From Glycomyces amatae (GTDB lineage: Bacteria; Actinomycetota; Actinomycetes; Mycobacteriales; Micromonosporaceae), in NCBI RefSeq assembly GCF_020991375.1, contig NZ_JAJLQZ010000006.1, positions 278,942 through 342,941 of the forward strand: 64,000 bases of DNA, written 5' to 3'. This document shows positions 24,603-33,413 of the stretch, piece by piece. A program made the translations under genes and the position numbers. Within the stretch, counting starts at the first letter, position 1, and the number at the start of each line of letters is the position of its first letter. The notes beneath the pieces were generated by a model. It had not been told where the DNA came from and did no database searches. It was given only the letters and a program-made list of their open reading frames with translations.

Positions 24603-25538
24603 TCAGAGCGAGAAGTCGGCCAGGACGGGCCGGTGGTCGGAGGCGGTCGCGCCCATGACCTCCGAGCCGGTGGCGTCGAGGCCGCGGTACAGGACCTGGT
24701 CGATCCGGGCCATGGGGGTGTCGGCGGGCCAGGTGAACCCGAAGCCCTTCCCGGCCGAGGCGTGCGCGGACTCGAGCTGGTAGGTGATGGGGGCGAGGGA
24801 CCGGTCCTGGACGGTCCCGTTGAGGTCGCCGGCGAGGACGACCCGGTCGAGCCGCTCGTCGGCGATGGCCTCGCCGAGGAGCCGGGCGGTCTCGTTGCGC
24901 TGCTCGGAGGTGAAGCCCTCGGTGTTGACCCGCACCGACAGGAGGTGGGCGACGTAGAAGGCGACCGGTTCGCCCTCGATGTCGACCTCGGCGCGGAAGG
25001 CGCGGGCCCAGCCGAGGTTGAGGTCGACCTCGTTCGAGGCGGCCACCGGGTAGGACGACCAGAGGGCGACGGTGCCGTAGGCGACCGAGTACTCGTACCG
25101 GTCGGCCAGGGCCTCGTCCCAGGCGGCGCGCTGCTCCTCGGTGATCTCGACGAGGACGATCACGTCGGGGTCGGAGTCGAGGAGGGACGCGGCGGTGGCC
25201 TCGGTGTCGGCGTTCTCGGCGTTGACGTTGTGGGCGACGACGCGGAAGTCGCCGTCGCCGACGTGCTTGTCGGGGATGAGCCCGGCGTACATCTGGAACC
25301 ACACCAGGGCGGGCAGGAGCGAGCAGGCGATCGCCAGCGGGCGGCGGCGGATCGCGGCGAGGACCACCAGGACCGGGACGGCCAAGCCGAACCAGGGCAG
25401 GAACGTCTCGATGAGGCTGCCGAGGTTGAGCCAGCGGTTGGGGATGAACCGGTGGAGCAGCAGGATCGCGGCCAGCAGGAGCGAGCAGGCGATGACGGCT
25501 GCGCTGAAGACCTTCGCGCCCATGGAGGATCGACTCAC
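24603..25538 (-). CDS. Membrane-anchored endonuclease/exonuclease/phosphatase family protein
   Basis: A 311-aa protein with three N-terminal hydrophobic segments (within about residues 8-90) and an extracytoplasmic EEP domain. Catalytic motifs are HNVNAEN, the acidic VEITEE, GDLNG and the final ATASDHRPV. Family members hydrolyse phosphodiesters in nucleic acids, phospholipids or signalling lipids; this membrane-bound type is common in actinomycetes and its substrate is unknown. GTG 25538 is chosen because AAGGA lies upstream; ATG 25523 is an alternative without a ribosome binding site. Confidence 0.85.
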   Translation of the reverse strand: MSRSSMGAKVFSAAVIACSLLLAAILLLHRFIPNRWLNLGSLIETFLPWFGLAVPVLVVLAAIRRRPLAIACSLLPALVWFQMYAGLIPDKHVGDGDFRVVAHNVNAENADTEATAASLLDSDPDVIVLVEITEEQRAAWDEALADRYEYSVAYGTVALWSSYPVAASNEVDLNLGWARAFRAEVDIEGEPVAFYVAHLLSVRVNTEGFTSEQRNETARLLGEAIADERLDRVVLAGDLNGTVQDRSLAPITYQLESAHASAGKGFGFTWPADTPMARIDQVLYRGLDATGSEVMGATASDHRPVLADFSL

Positions 25539-25718
25539 CCGAGGCCCGTCCTTCTCGTCCCGGCGGCGCTCGCGCGCCCGCTCGCCCTGTCGTGGTGTCT
25601 CCGTCGGGGTTCGGGACGTGCCGGCGTTCCGGATCCGCGGTCCCGACAGCGTAGCCGCAGCCCGCCAGAGACGGCGAACGCCGGGTCCGATGTCGAACCC
25701 GGCGTTGGCCTTCACTGG

Positions 25719-25806
25719 CGGTGGCGGTGGGATTTGAACCCACGGTTGAGGGTTACCCAACACTCGCTTTCGAGGCGAGCTCCTTCGGCCGCTCGGACAC
25801 GCCACC
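25719..25806 (-). tRNA. tRNA-Ser (CGA)
   Basis: On the minus strand the acceptor arms GGTGGCG and CGCCACC pair, the T arm is GTGGG TTCAAAT CCCAC, and the anticodon loop CTCGAAA gives CGA, reading UCG. The long variable arm and discriminator G are typical of tRNA-Ser. CCA is encoded at 25716-25718. Confidence 0.97.
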
Positions 25807-25914
25807 GCGGAGAAGGTTACCGGATCGCCGCGGCGGGGCCGCAACCGGGATCGGGCGATTCACCTCACAGCCGGGCGCCGCAGATTCATGGGATGTTTAT
25901 GAGAGGCTGGCGTC

Positions 25915-26622
25915 ATGACTGCGCACATCGCCGCCGAGCCGGGCGACATCGCCGACAGCGTCCTCCTCCCGGGGGACCCCCTGCGCGCGAAGTGGATCGC
26001 CGAGACCTTCCTCGAGGACGCCACCTGCTACACCGAGGTCCGGAACATGTTCGGCTTCACCGGCACCTACAAGGGGAAGCGCGTGTCGGTCCAGGGCACC
26101 GGCATGGGGCAGCCGTCGGCGTCGATCTACACGCACGAGCTGCTGGAGGTGTACGGCGTCACCACGGTGGTGCGGGTCGGCTCGGCGGGGGCGATCCACG
26201 ATCGGATAGAGCTGCGGGACGTGGTCGCGGGGATCGGCGCCTCCACGAACTCCTCGATGAACCGCATCCGCTTCAACGGCGTGGTCGACTACGCCCCGGT
26301 CGCGGACTTCGGCCTGCTCCGCGCCTCGGTGGACGCCGCGGCCGCGCGCGGGATCGACCTGCACGTGGGCCAGCTGTACTCCTCGGACACGTTCTACACC
26401 GACGCGCCCGAGGTCGAGGCGAAGCTCGCCGACTACGGCATCCTCGCGATCGAGATGGAGGCCGCGGCGATCTACACCCTCGCGGCGAAGTTCAAGGCCC
26501 GCGCCCTGGCGCTGTGCACGATCTCCGACCACATCCTCAAGGGCACCGCGCTGCCCGCGGCCGACCGCCAGGAGTCGTTCGCGGAGATGTGCGAGATCGC
26601 CCTGGACGCCGTTACCGCCTGA
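25915..26622 (+). CDS. deoD: Purine-nucleoside phosphorylase, DeoD-type
   Basis: A hexameric-type purine nucleoside phosphorylase, 235 aa, splitting purine (deoxy)nucleosides with phosphate in salvage. The N-terminal LLPGDPLRAKWIAETFLEDA, the phosphate-binding VVRVGSAGAI, and the nucleoside-binding GILAIEMEAAAIYTLAAKF followed by CTISDH with its catalytic Asp are all typical. Length is normal. A strong terminator follows. ATG 25915 has a weak upstream GAGAGG. Confidence 0.95.
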   Translation: MTAHIAAEPGDIADSVLLPGDPLRAKWIAETFLEDATCYTEVRNMFGFTGTYKGKRVSVQGTGMGQPSASIYTHELLEVYGVTTVVRVGSAGAIHDRIELRDVVAGIGASTNSSMNRIRFNGVVDYAPVADFGLLRASVDAAAARGIDLHVGQLYSSDTFYTDAPEVEAKLADYGILAIEMEAAAIYTLAAKFKARALALCTISDHILKGTALPAADRQESFAEMCEIALDAVTA

Positions 26623-26633
26623 ACCGCACCGTC

Positions 26634-26658
26634 CGGCCCGGCTCCTCGAGCCGGGCCG
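26634..26658. terminator. Terminator after deoD
   Basis: An 11-bp perfect stem with a 3-base loop (26634-26644 and 26648-26658) in the 41-bp gap between two convergent genes. Confidence 0.85.
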
Positions 26659-26663
26659 CCGCG

Positions 26664-28730
26664 CTACCCGGCCTCGGTCGGGGCCGCGAGGACGGCGGCG
26701 AGCGCGGCCTCCAGGTAGGGGCCGAGCGTGGCCGCGTACGTGTTGGTCAGGTGGGCGTCGTCGCGGTAGACCAGGACGTTGCCGACCACGGGCGGGCAGG
26801 ACTCGGCCTCGCAGATGTAGTCGGTGAGGTCGATCTTGGCGACCCCGTCAGGGACCGCCAGGGACGCGAACGCGTCCTCCTCGAAGTAGTCGCCGCGGTC
26901 GACCGCGCACTCGGGCGACGCGGGTCCGTGCAGGTCGACGCACATGGGGACGTCGAAGCGCGGGCTGGGCGTGTCGCGCACGACCGCGACCTGCGCGCCG
27001 GTGGCGAGCAGCTGCTCGTAGCGGTCGGTGTAGTCCGGGAAGGTCTCGTAGGCCTCGTACCCGACGCGGGAGCCGTAGGTGAAGACCAGGTCGGGCCGCA
27101 TGGCCCCGATCTCGGCGACGACGGCGTCGTTCCAGGCCGCGCAGGAGGTGTAGCGCTCCTCGCCGAGGGCCTCCTGGCCGGTCTCGATGATGCACGCGTT
27201 CTTGATGTACGTGACCACGTGCCAGTCGCGGGACTCGGCGGCGGCGAGCACGGCCGGGAGCCAGTGCCAGATCTTGGAGCCGCCGTACATGACGACGGTG
27301 GCGGTCGACTCGGATTCGGGGGCCCCGAAGTCGCAGCGGATCGGCTCGTAGCCGTTCATGGACTGGTTGCACTCGTCGGACAGGGCCGGGTCGCGGTCGT
27401 CGGCGGCGTCGAGCGTGGACGGCGCGAAGTCGGCCTCGGCGACGTCGAGGCCCTCGGCGAGGGCCGCGGCGCCGGGGTAGCGGTCGGTGTCGGCGGCGGC
27501 GTCGGCCAGGCGCGCGCGCTCGTAGGAGATGTACCCGCTCAGGGCGGCGCAGGCGGCGAGGACCAGGGCGACGCAGGCGGCGCCGAGGGCGAAGGCGCCG
27601 CGCGCGGTGCGCTGGCCCAGGCCCGTGGCGGGCAGGCCGACCTCGACGGTCCGGTTGGTGAGGAACGCGAGGACCGCTGACGCGGCGAGGATGCCGAGGC
27701 CGCCGGGGAGCGTGGCGGTGTCGCGTCCGGTGGCGGTGAGGTAGCAGATGAGGACCGGCCAGTGCCACAGGTAGAGGGTGTAGGAGAGGACGCCGAGGCG
27801 CTGGAGGGGCCAGGTGTTGAGCAGGCGCCCGGCGCCGGTGCCGGGGGCCGCGGTGGCGGCGAGGATGACGGCGCACGCGCCCGCGACCGGCGCGAGGGCG
27901 GCCCAGCCGGGGAAGGCCGTGGACTCGAGGAAGGCCCCGGCGAAGACGAGGACGCCGACCCCGGCCCAGCCGAGGACCGCGGGGGCGGGGCCGCGCAGGC
28001 GCCGCGTCCAGCCCCTGGAGGCCGGGCGCAGGGCCAGCGCGAGGAGGCCGCCGGCGGCGAACTGCCACAGTCGCGCGCGGGTGTCGAAGTAGGCGAAGGC
28101 CTGGTTGGTCGCGGTCTCCCACAGCGCGAACGCGAAGGACGCGGCGAGGAGGAGGGCGAGGACGGCCGCGACGGCCCGCATGGGGGGCAGGCCGGCGCGG
28201 CGGGCGGCCCACAGGACGGCGCCGACGAGGACCGGCCACAGGACGTAGAACTGGGCCTGGACGCCGAGGGACCAGTAGTGCTGGACGATGCTCGCGCCGT
28301 TGTTGGAGGAGAGGTAGTCGACCGAGTGGGCGGCGAGGTTCCAGTTGCCGTAGTAGAGCGCGGAGGCGAGGATGTCGCCGAGCTGCTGGTTCCAGGTGGC
28401 GCGCGGCAGCCACAGGACGACCATGAGGACGGTGGCGGCGGCGACGATGAGGGCGGGCGGGAAGATGCGGCGGACGATGCGGGCGGCGTAGGCGAGGTGG
28501 CCGAGGCCGCGGCCGGCGTCGGCCGAGCGCAGGAACCCGGCGGTGATGAAGAAGCCGGACATGAGCAGGAAGATGTCGACGCCGCCGGAGACGCGGTCGA
28601 ACCAGATGTGGTAGACGGCGATGACGGCGATGGCGAGGCCGCGGAGGCCGTCGATCTCGCGCAGGCGCGGGGGCCGGGCGGGCGCGGCGGCGGGGGGCGC
28701 GGTGTCGGCCGAGGTGGCGGTGGCGCTCAT
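26664..28730 (-). CDS. Acyltransferase 3 family protein with C-terminal SGNH domain (OatA-like)
   Basis: A 688-aa membrane O-acyltransferase. The N-terminal Acyl_transf_3 domain has about ten spans and the family signature LREIDGLRGLAIAVIAVYH with its R-x10-H. A last span (about 380-400) leads to an extracytoplasmic SGNH-like domain ending in DDAHLT, which supplies the Asp and His. The usual GDS motif reads YGGSKIWHW, so the Ser is kept but the Asp is Gly. Such proteins transfer acetyl groups to peptidoglycan, glycopolymers or antibiotics; the acceptor is not evident. It is convergent with deoD. Confidence 0.88.
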   Translation of the reverse strand: MSATATSADTAPPAAAPARPPRLREIDGLRGLAIAVIAVYHIWFDRVSGGVDIFLLMSGFFITAGFLRSADAGRGLGHLAYAARIVRRIFPPALIVAAATVLMVVLWLPRATWNQQLGDILASALYYGNWNLAAHSVDYLSSNNGASIVQHYWSLGVQAQFYVLWPVLVGAVLWAARRAGLPPMRAVAAVLALLLAASFAFALWETATNQAFAYFDTRARLWQFAAGGLLALALRPASRGWTRRLRGPAPAVLGWAGVGVLVFAGAFLESTAFPGWAALAPVAGACAVILAATAAPGTGAGRLLNTWPLQRLGVLSYTLYLWHWPVLICYLTATGRDTATLPGGLGILAASAVLAFLTNRTVEVGLPATGLGQRTARGAFALGAACVALVLAACAALSGYISYERARLADAAADTDRYPGAAALAEGLDVAEADFAPSTLDAADDRDPALSDECNQSMNGYEPIRCDFGAPESESTATVVMYGGSKIWHWLPAVLAAAESRDWHVVTYIKNACIIETGQEALGEERYTSCAAWNDAVVAEIGAMRPDLVFTYGSRVGYEAYETFPDYTDRYEQLLATGAQVAVVRDTPSPRFDVPMCVDLHGPASPECAVDRGDYFEEDAFASLAVPDGVAKIDLTDYICEAESCPPVVGNVLVYRDDAHLTNTYAATLGPYLEAALAAVLAAPTEAG

Positions 28731-28931
28731 GGGTCTCCGGAGGCGGTGGGGAGGTGCGTCCACGCGGGGTGGCGGTGAGGCGACTCCGAGCCTAGCCGCG
28801 GCGGGTCGCGGGGAGGCGAGGGCCGGGCGTGTTTCGGGGGCGGCGGCTGCGGCCGGCGGCGCGGTGGCCGCTTTCCTGCGCCGAAGGCGCCCGGGAAGCG
28901 GCCGCCGCGGCGAGGGAAGGCGACTTCGCCG

Positions 28932-29216
28932 GAAAGGTGAAGGGCGCGTCCGGGGCGAATGGGGCATTGGCGGGCCCCCGGGCTCAAGGGTGCCTCGCGG
29001 GTGCGACAAGTCCGGCGGAGCCGGGTCGGTGGCGAAAAGGTGAGCGGCGGTTCCGGGGCGAATCGGACATTGGCGGGCCCCCGGTTCCAAGGGTGCCCTG
29101 CGGGTGCGACATATCAGCAGGAGCGGTCCGGTCGGGAAAGGTAAGCGGCGATTCCCGGATGAATCGGGCGTTCGCAAGCGCCCTCGGTTCGAGCGCGCCC
29201 CGGGGGTGCGACATGG
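28932..29216. repeat. Three tandem units of about 102 bp
   Basis: Units begin with AAAGGTGA or AAAGGTAA at 28933, 29036 and 29137 (periods 103 and 101) and share GGCGAATCGG-type and GGCGGGCCCCCGG segments, ending in GGGTGCGACA. They fill most of the 600-bp gap between the acyltransferase and the acyl-CoA carboxylase gene. On the minus strand two adjacent units read as in-frame 34-residue peptides starting MSHP, but the third is frame-shifted and there is no ribosome binding site, so they are more likely non-coding. I do not recognise the family. Confidence 0.75.
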
Positions 29217-29288
29217 TTTCGCGGGTGGATCGACGGGCCTGGGCGAAGCGTTGACACCAGGGGTTCCCACATGCCAGGATTGCAGTGC

Positions 29289-29304
29289 CTTAACGATCGT
29301 TAAG
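29289..29304. promoter_or_regulatory. 16-bp operator palindrome upstream of acyl-CoA carboxylase
   Basis: CTTAACGATCGTTAAG is a perfect palindrome 30 bp before the start of the carboxylase gene. Its form is typical of TetR-family operators that control acyl-CoA catabolic genes. No regulator gene is adjacent. Confidence 0.6.
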
Positions 29305-29333
29305 GGACTGGATCGTCGTGGAGGAGCGGTTCC

Positions 29334-30857
29334 GTGGACTTCAGCGGGCACTACCCGGCCGAACGCGCGCGGATCGAGCGCGGCGGGGCCGAGAAGTACC
29401 ACCAGGCCGCCGCCGCGGCGGGCAAGTACCACGCCCGCGAGCGCATCAGGCGCCTGTGCGACCCCGACTCCTTCCGCGAGGACGCCCTCTGGGCCAACCC
29501 CGACCCGAGCCTGCCCGCCGACGGCGTCGTGGTCGGCACCGCCACCGTCCAGGGCCGCCCGATCCGCCTGGTCGCCAACGACTCCACCGTCAAGGCCGGG
29601 TCCTGGGGCGCGCGCACCGTCGAGAAGATCATCCGCACCGTCGAGGCGGCCCAGCTCGAGCAGCACCCCATCGTCTACCTCGTCGACTCCGCCGGGGCCC
29701 GCATCACCGACCAGGTCCAGCTGTTCCCCGGCCGCCGCGGCGCCGGCCGGATCTTCCACGAGCAGGTCCGCGCCTCCGGCCGCGTCCCCCAGGCGTGCGC
29801 GCTCTTCGGGCCCTCCGCCGCCGGCGGCGCCTACATCCCCGCGTTCTGCGACATCGTCGCCATGGTCGACGGCAACGCCTCCATGTACCTCGGCAGCCCG
29901 CGCATGGTCGAGATGGTCACCGGCGAGAAGACCACCCTGGAGGACATGGGCGGCGCGCGCGTCCACTGCGAGCAGTCCGGCGTCGGGCACTTTCTGTGCC
30001 GCAACGAGGACGAGGCCATCGCCGACGTGCGCCGCTGGCTCTCCTACCTGCCGTCGAACTGGACGCAGCCCGCGCCGGTGCGCGCGGCCCGGCCGCCGAT
30101 GCCAGTGGACCTCGCATCGGTCGTCCCCGAGAGCGAGTCGGCCCCGTTCGACATGCACCGCTTCCTCGACGGCCTGGTCGACCAGGGCTCGGTCCTGGAG
30201 GTGCAGGCCCGCTGGGCCGGGGAGCTGATGACCGCGTTCGCGCGCCTGGACGGGCGCCCGGTCGGCGTCGTCGCCAACAACTCGGCGGTGCGCGGCGGGG
30301 TCCTGTTCTCCGACTCCGCCGACAAGGCCGCCCGGTTCGTGAACACGTGCGACGCGTTCAACGTGCCGCTGCTGTTCCTCGCCGACGTCCCCGGCTTCAT
30401 GGTCGGCTCGGCCGTCGAGCACGCCGGGATCATCCGCCACGGCGCCAAGATGATCGCCGCCGTCGCCGAGGCCACCGTCCCCAAGCTGTGCGTCGTCGTC
30501 CGCAAGGCCTACGGCGCCGGGCTGTACGCGATGGCCGGCCCCGCCTTCGGGTCCGACGCCGTGCTGGCCCTGCCGACCGCCCGGATCGCCGTCATGGGCG
30601 CCGAGGCGGCCGTCAACGCCGTGTACGCCAACAAGATCGCCGCGATCGAGGACCCCGGGGCGCGCGAGCGCTTCGTCGCCGACCGCCGCGCCGAATACGA
30701 AGCCGACGTCGACCTGCGAAGGCTCGCAGGGGAACTCGTCGTCGACGACATCCTCGCCCCCGAGGAGCTCCGCGATGACCTCATCGCCCGTTACCGCCGG
30801 CTGACCCACAAGGACCGCCGGTTCTCCGACCGCAGGCACCCGATCACACCGGTGTGA
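29334..30857 (+). CDS. Acyl-CoA carboxylase beta subunit (carboxyltransferase)
   Basis: A 507-aa carboxyltransferase that moves CO2 from biotin to an acyl-CoA. N-terminal half: GKYHARERI and FGPSAAGGAYIPAFCD, the acyl-CoA oxyanion site; C-terminal half: FLADVPGFMVGSAVEHAGIIRHGAKM and KAYGAGLYAM, the biotin-side site. The biotinylated alpha subunit is not in the window. The adjacent acyl-CoA dehydrogenase suggests a branched-chain (leucine or isoleucine) or similar degradation role rather than fatty acid synthesis. GTG 29334 has GGAGGAG upstream, and a palindromic operator lies just before it. Confidence 0.92.
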   Translation: MDFSGHYPAERARIERGGAEKYHQAAAAAGKYHARERIRRLCDPDSFREDALWANPDPSLPADGVVVGTATVQGRPIRLVANDSTVKAGSWGARTVEKIIRTVEAAQLEQHPIVYLVDSAGARITDQVQLFPGRRGAGRIFHEQVRASGRVPQACALFGPSAAGGAYIPAFCDIVAMVDGNASMYLGSPRMVEMVTGEKTTLEDMGGARVHCEQSGVGHFLCRNEDEAIADVRRWLSYLPSNWTQPAPVRAARPPMPVDLASVVPESESAPFDMHRFLDGLVDQGSVLEVQARWAGELMTAFARLDGRPVGVVANNSAVRGGVLFSDSADKAARFVNTCDAFNVPLLFLADVPGFMVGSAVEHAGIIRHGAKMIAAVAEATVPKLCVVVRKAYGAGLYAMAGPAFGSDAVLALPTARIAVMGAEAAVNAVYANKIAAIEDPGARERFVADRRAEYEADVDLRRLAGELVVDDILAPEELRDDLIARYRRLTHKDRRFSDRRHPITPV

Positions 30858-30886
30858 ACGCGGCCCGCACATCAGAGGGAGCAGCC

Positions 30887-32014
30887 ATGAGACTCGACAT
30901 CGAGCAGACCGATTTCGCCGCCGCCGTGCGCGAGTTCGCCGAAGAGCAGATCAAGCCGGTCATCGGCGGCTTCTACGAGCGGGGCGAGTTCCCCGCGGAC
31001 CTCGTCCGCGAGCTGGGCAAGCTGGGCGTCCTCGGGGTCACCCTTCCCGAGGAGTACGGCGGCAGCGGCCAGGGCCTGCTCATGCTCGGCCTCGCCATCG
31101 AGGAGCTCGCCCGCGTCGACGCCTCGGTGGCCGTCACCGTGGAGGCCTCGGTGACCCTCGGCGCCGAGGGCCTGGCCCGATACGGGACGAAGGAGCAGTG
31201 CGACCGCTGGCTGCCGCGGCTGGCCGCCGGGGAGGGCCTGGTCGCGTTCGCGCTCACCGAGCCCGGCGGCGGCACCGACGCCGGACACACCGACACCAAG
31301 GCGCGCCTCGAGGACGGCGAGTGGGTCATCGACGGCGCGAAGTGCTTCATCACCAACGCGGGCACCGAGATGACCGACCTGATCATCACCACGGCGCAGA
31401 CCGGGCCCGGCGAGGTCTCGTGCATCGCGGTCGAGCCGGGCACGCCCGGGCTCCAGATCGGGCCCGAGTACTCGAAGGTGGGGTGGCGGGCCTCGGACAC
31501 GCGGCCGGTCTACTTCGACGGGTGCCGGGTGCCGGAGGCGAACCTCGTCGGGCAGCGCGGGCGCGGGTTCGTGCAGTTCCTGGAGCTGCTCGACGCCGGG
31601 CGCGTCGCCATCGCGGCGCTCGCGACCGGTTCGGCCCAGGGGTGCCTGGACGAGTCGGTGGCGCACGCCAAGGAGCGGGAGGCGTTCGGGCGGCCGATCT
31701 TCGAGAACCAGGCCATCGCGTTCATGCTCGCCGACATGCGGCTGCGGGCCCACACCTCGCGGCTGGCGTGGCAGGACGCGGCGCTGAAGGCCGACGCGGG
31801 CGAGCCGTTCGGCACCGACGCGGCGCTGGCGAAGCTCCACGCGTCGCAGGCGGCGGTCGACAACGCGCGGGACGCGACGCAGATCTTCGGCGGGTACGGG
31901 TTCATGAACGAGACGCCGGTGGCGCGGGCCTGGCGCGACTGCAAGGTCCTGGAGATCGGCGAGGGCACGAACGAGGTGCAGCGGATGCTCATCGCCCGGT
32001 CGCTGGGGGTGTAG
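30887..32014 (+). CDS. Acyl-CoA dehydrogenase
   Basis: An FAD-dependent acyl-CoA dehydrogenase, 375 aa. Motifs: LGVTLPEEYGGSGQG, the FAD/substrate segment FALTEPGGGTDAGHT, the signature KCFITNAG, DATQIFGGYGF and the C-terminal IGEGTNEVQRMLIA, which carries the Glu placed as catalytic base in many members. It follows the carboxylase gene by 29 bp and is probably in the same operon. ATG 30887 has GAGGGAG six bases before it. Confidence 0.94.
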   Translation: MRLDIEQTDFAAAVREFAEEQIKPVIGGFYERGEFPADLVRELGKLGVLGVTLPEEYGGSGQGLLMLGLAIEELARVDASVAVTVEASVTLGAEGLARYGTKEQCDRWLPRLAAGEGLVAFALTEPGGGTDAGHTDTKARLEDGEWVIDGAKCFITNAGTEMTDLIITTAQTGPGEVSCIAVEPGTPGLQIGPEYSKVGWRASDTRPVYFDGCRVPEANLVGQRGRGFVQFLELLDAGRVAIAALATGSAQGCLDESVAHAKEREAFGRPIFENQAIAFMLADMRLRAHTSRLAWQDAALKADAGEPFGTDAALAKLHASQAAVDNARDATQIFGGYGFMNETPVARAWRDCKVLEIGEGTNEVQRMLIARSLGV

Positions 32015-32045
32015 CGGGCACTGGGGCTTCGGCGCCCCGCCTGCG

Positions 32046-32081
32046 GGACGGCCCGCTCCGCGTTCGCGGAGCGGGCCGTCC
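32046..32081. terminator. Terminator after acyl-CoA dehydrogenase
   Basis: A 17-bp perfect stem with a 2-base loop (32046-32062 and 32065-32081), 31 bp after the stop. Confidence 0.85.
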
Positions 32082-32465
32082 GCTGTCGCGGGCGCGTCGG
32101 GCGAGGGCGGGGCCGCTGCGCGAGCTCGAGGACCGGCCGGCCTCGGCGGGCCGCTCCGCGGGCGCGGGGAGGCCCGGGTCCCGACGAGCGTGCCGTTGGC
32201 GCCGATCGGGCCCGCGGCGCGGGGAGGGCCGGGCCGAGTGGCGCGAGGGGCGCCGCGGGCGCGTGGTGCGCGGACCTGTCGGAATGCCGAGTGACGGCTG
32301 AGAGTTTGCTTAAAGCTTCAACTAAGCTCTTGAGCTTCCACGCCAATGCGTGACAAGCTCGGCATTCCGGCGTCCGCGGCCGCAGGCGCCGCGGCGGCCG
32401 GACCGGGGCCCGCAGGCGGCCCCGGCCGGACGGGGCGCCGCACCTCAAGCGCAAGGAGCTCAACG
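32082..32465. other. Gene-free stretch before the Rieske gene
   Basis: About 380 bp. The first 210 bp are GC-rich with nothing recognisable. Around 32300-32340 there is an AT-richer patch with an inverted repeat AAGCTC-TT-GAGCTT (32324-32337), a possible promoter or operator of the Rieske protein. Confidence 0.35.
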
Positions 32466-32963
32466 ATGACCGACACCAAGGCCGGGAACGACCTGGCGAG
32501 ACGAGTGCTCGCGAAGGGCAACGCCTCGCGGCGGGGCGTGATGTGCGGGCTGGCCGGGCTCGGCGCCGCGGGCGCGCTCGCCGCCTGCGGCACCGCCGAA
32601 CCGCCCTCCTCCTCCGGCGGCGACGCCGACGCGACCACCGGCGCCGACGCCTCCGGCGACGGCTCGACCGGCTCGGGCGCCGGCACCGCGGTCGCCACGA
32701 CCGACGAGGTCCCCGAGGGCGGCGGCATCGTCGTCGACGAGACCGTGATCGTCCAGCCCAGCGCGGACGAGTTCCTCGCCTTCTCGGCGGTCTGCCCGCA
32801 CCAGGGCGCGATCGTCGGCGCCCCCGGCGCCGACGGCAGCATCGTCTGCCCCAGCCACGGCTCGGCCTGGACCATCGACGGCGCGCTCGAGCAGGGCCCG
32901 GCCGAGGTCGACCTCGCCGAAGTGGCGATCACCGTGGAGGACGGCCAGATCTTCCTGGGCTGA
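32466..32963 (+). CDS. Rieske 2Fe-2S lipoprotein
   Basis: A 165-aa exported electron-transfer protein. The N-terminus has a twin-arginine-like SRRGVM, a hydrophobic stretch and a lipobox LAAC with Cys 41, so it is probably a Tat-exported lipoprotein. A Ser/Gly/Asp-rich linker leads to a Rieske domain with C-P-H (110-112) and C-P-S-H (128-131), the full set of cluster ligands. It is small and stand-alone, unlike the cytochrome bc1 Rieske subunit, and its redox partner is unknown. AAGGAG precedes ATG 32466. Confidence 0.9.
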   Translation: MTDTKAGNDLARRVLAKGNASRRGVMCGLAGLGAAGALAACGTAEPPSSSGGDADATTGADASGDGSTGSGAGTAVATTDEVPEGGGIVVDETVIVQPSADEFLAFSAVCPHQGAIVGAPGADGSIVCPSHGSAWTIDGALEQGPAEVDLAEVAITVEDGQIFLG

Positions 32964-32977
32964 CCGCGGACGCGGGA

Positions 32978-33007
32978 GCGGCCGGGGAGCACCCGCTCCC
33001 CGGCCGC
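32978..33007. terminator. Terminator between Rieske gene and NhaA/DUF3151 frame
   Basis: A 13-bp perfect stem with a 4-base loop (32978-32990 and 32995-33007) between convergent genes. Confidence 0.85.
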
Positions 33008-33023
33008 TTCGCTTCCCCGCGGA

Positions 33024-33413
33024 TCAGGTCAGGGCGTCGGCCGCGGCCGGGTCCGAGTCGCGCAGGAACTGCGCGCAGCGGGCGGCCTCGTCCGCCTCGC
33101 CGATCGCCGCCGCGGCGCGCGAGAGCTGGTGCAGCGACTTGAGGAAGCCGCGGTTCGGTTTGTGCTCCCAGGGGATCGGGCCGTGCCCCTTCCAGCCGCT
33201 TCGCCGCAGCTGGTCGAGCCCCCGGTGGTAACCGGTGCGGGCGAAGGCGTAGGCGGTGACGTCGTCGCCCGACTCCAGGGCGTTCTTCGCCAGCCGGGCC
33301 CATGCCGCGCAGAACCACGGGAAGTGGCGCACGGTGTCCTCGGGTGCGTGCTCGTCGAGGTACTTCCTGGCCTCGGTGTCTTCCGGCAGCATGGTCGCCG
33401 GCGGCTGGGACAT
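33024..33413 (-). CDS. DUF3151 protein, probable independent gene within the fused frame
   Basis: About 129 aa if started at ATG 33413. The domain occurs as a separate gene in other actinobacteria (for example Rv0360c). It is a helical, TPR-like protein of unknown function with the signature ARTGYHRGLDQLRRSGWKGHGPIPW. A -10 like TAGAGT (33445-33450 on the minus strand) about 32 bp upstream of the ATG and the non-coding look of the sequence between argue that it has its own promoter, although it shares an open frame with NhaA. Confidence 0.6.
   Translation of the reverse strand: MSQPPATMLPEDTEARKYLDEHAPEDTVRHFPWFCAAWARLAKNALESGDDVTAYAFARTGYHRGLDQLRRSGWKGHGPIPWEHKPNRGFLKSLHQLSRAAAAIGEADEAARCAQFLRDSDPAAADALT

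Noticed and set aside
28984..29214. A 76-codon minus-strand frame across two of the tandem repeats
   Set aside because: No Shine-Dalgarno, the third unit is out of frame, and composition does not resemble genes here.
28932..29216. Tandem repeats as a CRISPR array
   Set aside because: Units of about 102 bp are similar along their whole length, there are no unique spacers between short identical repeats, and no cas genes.
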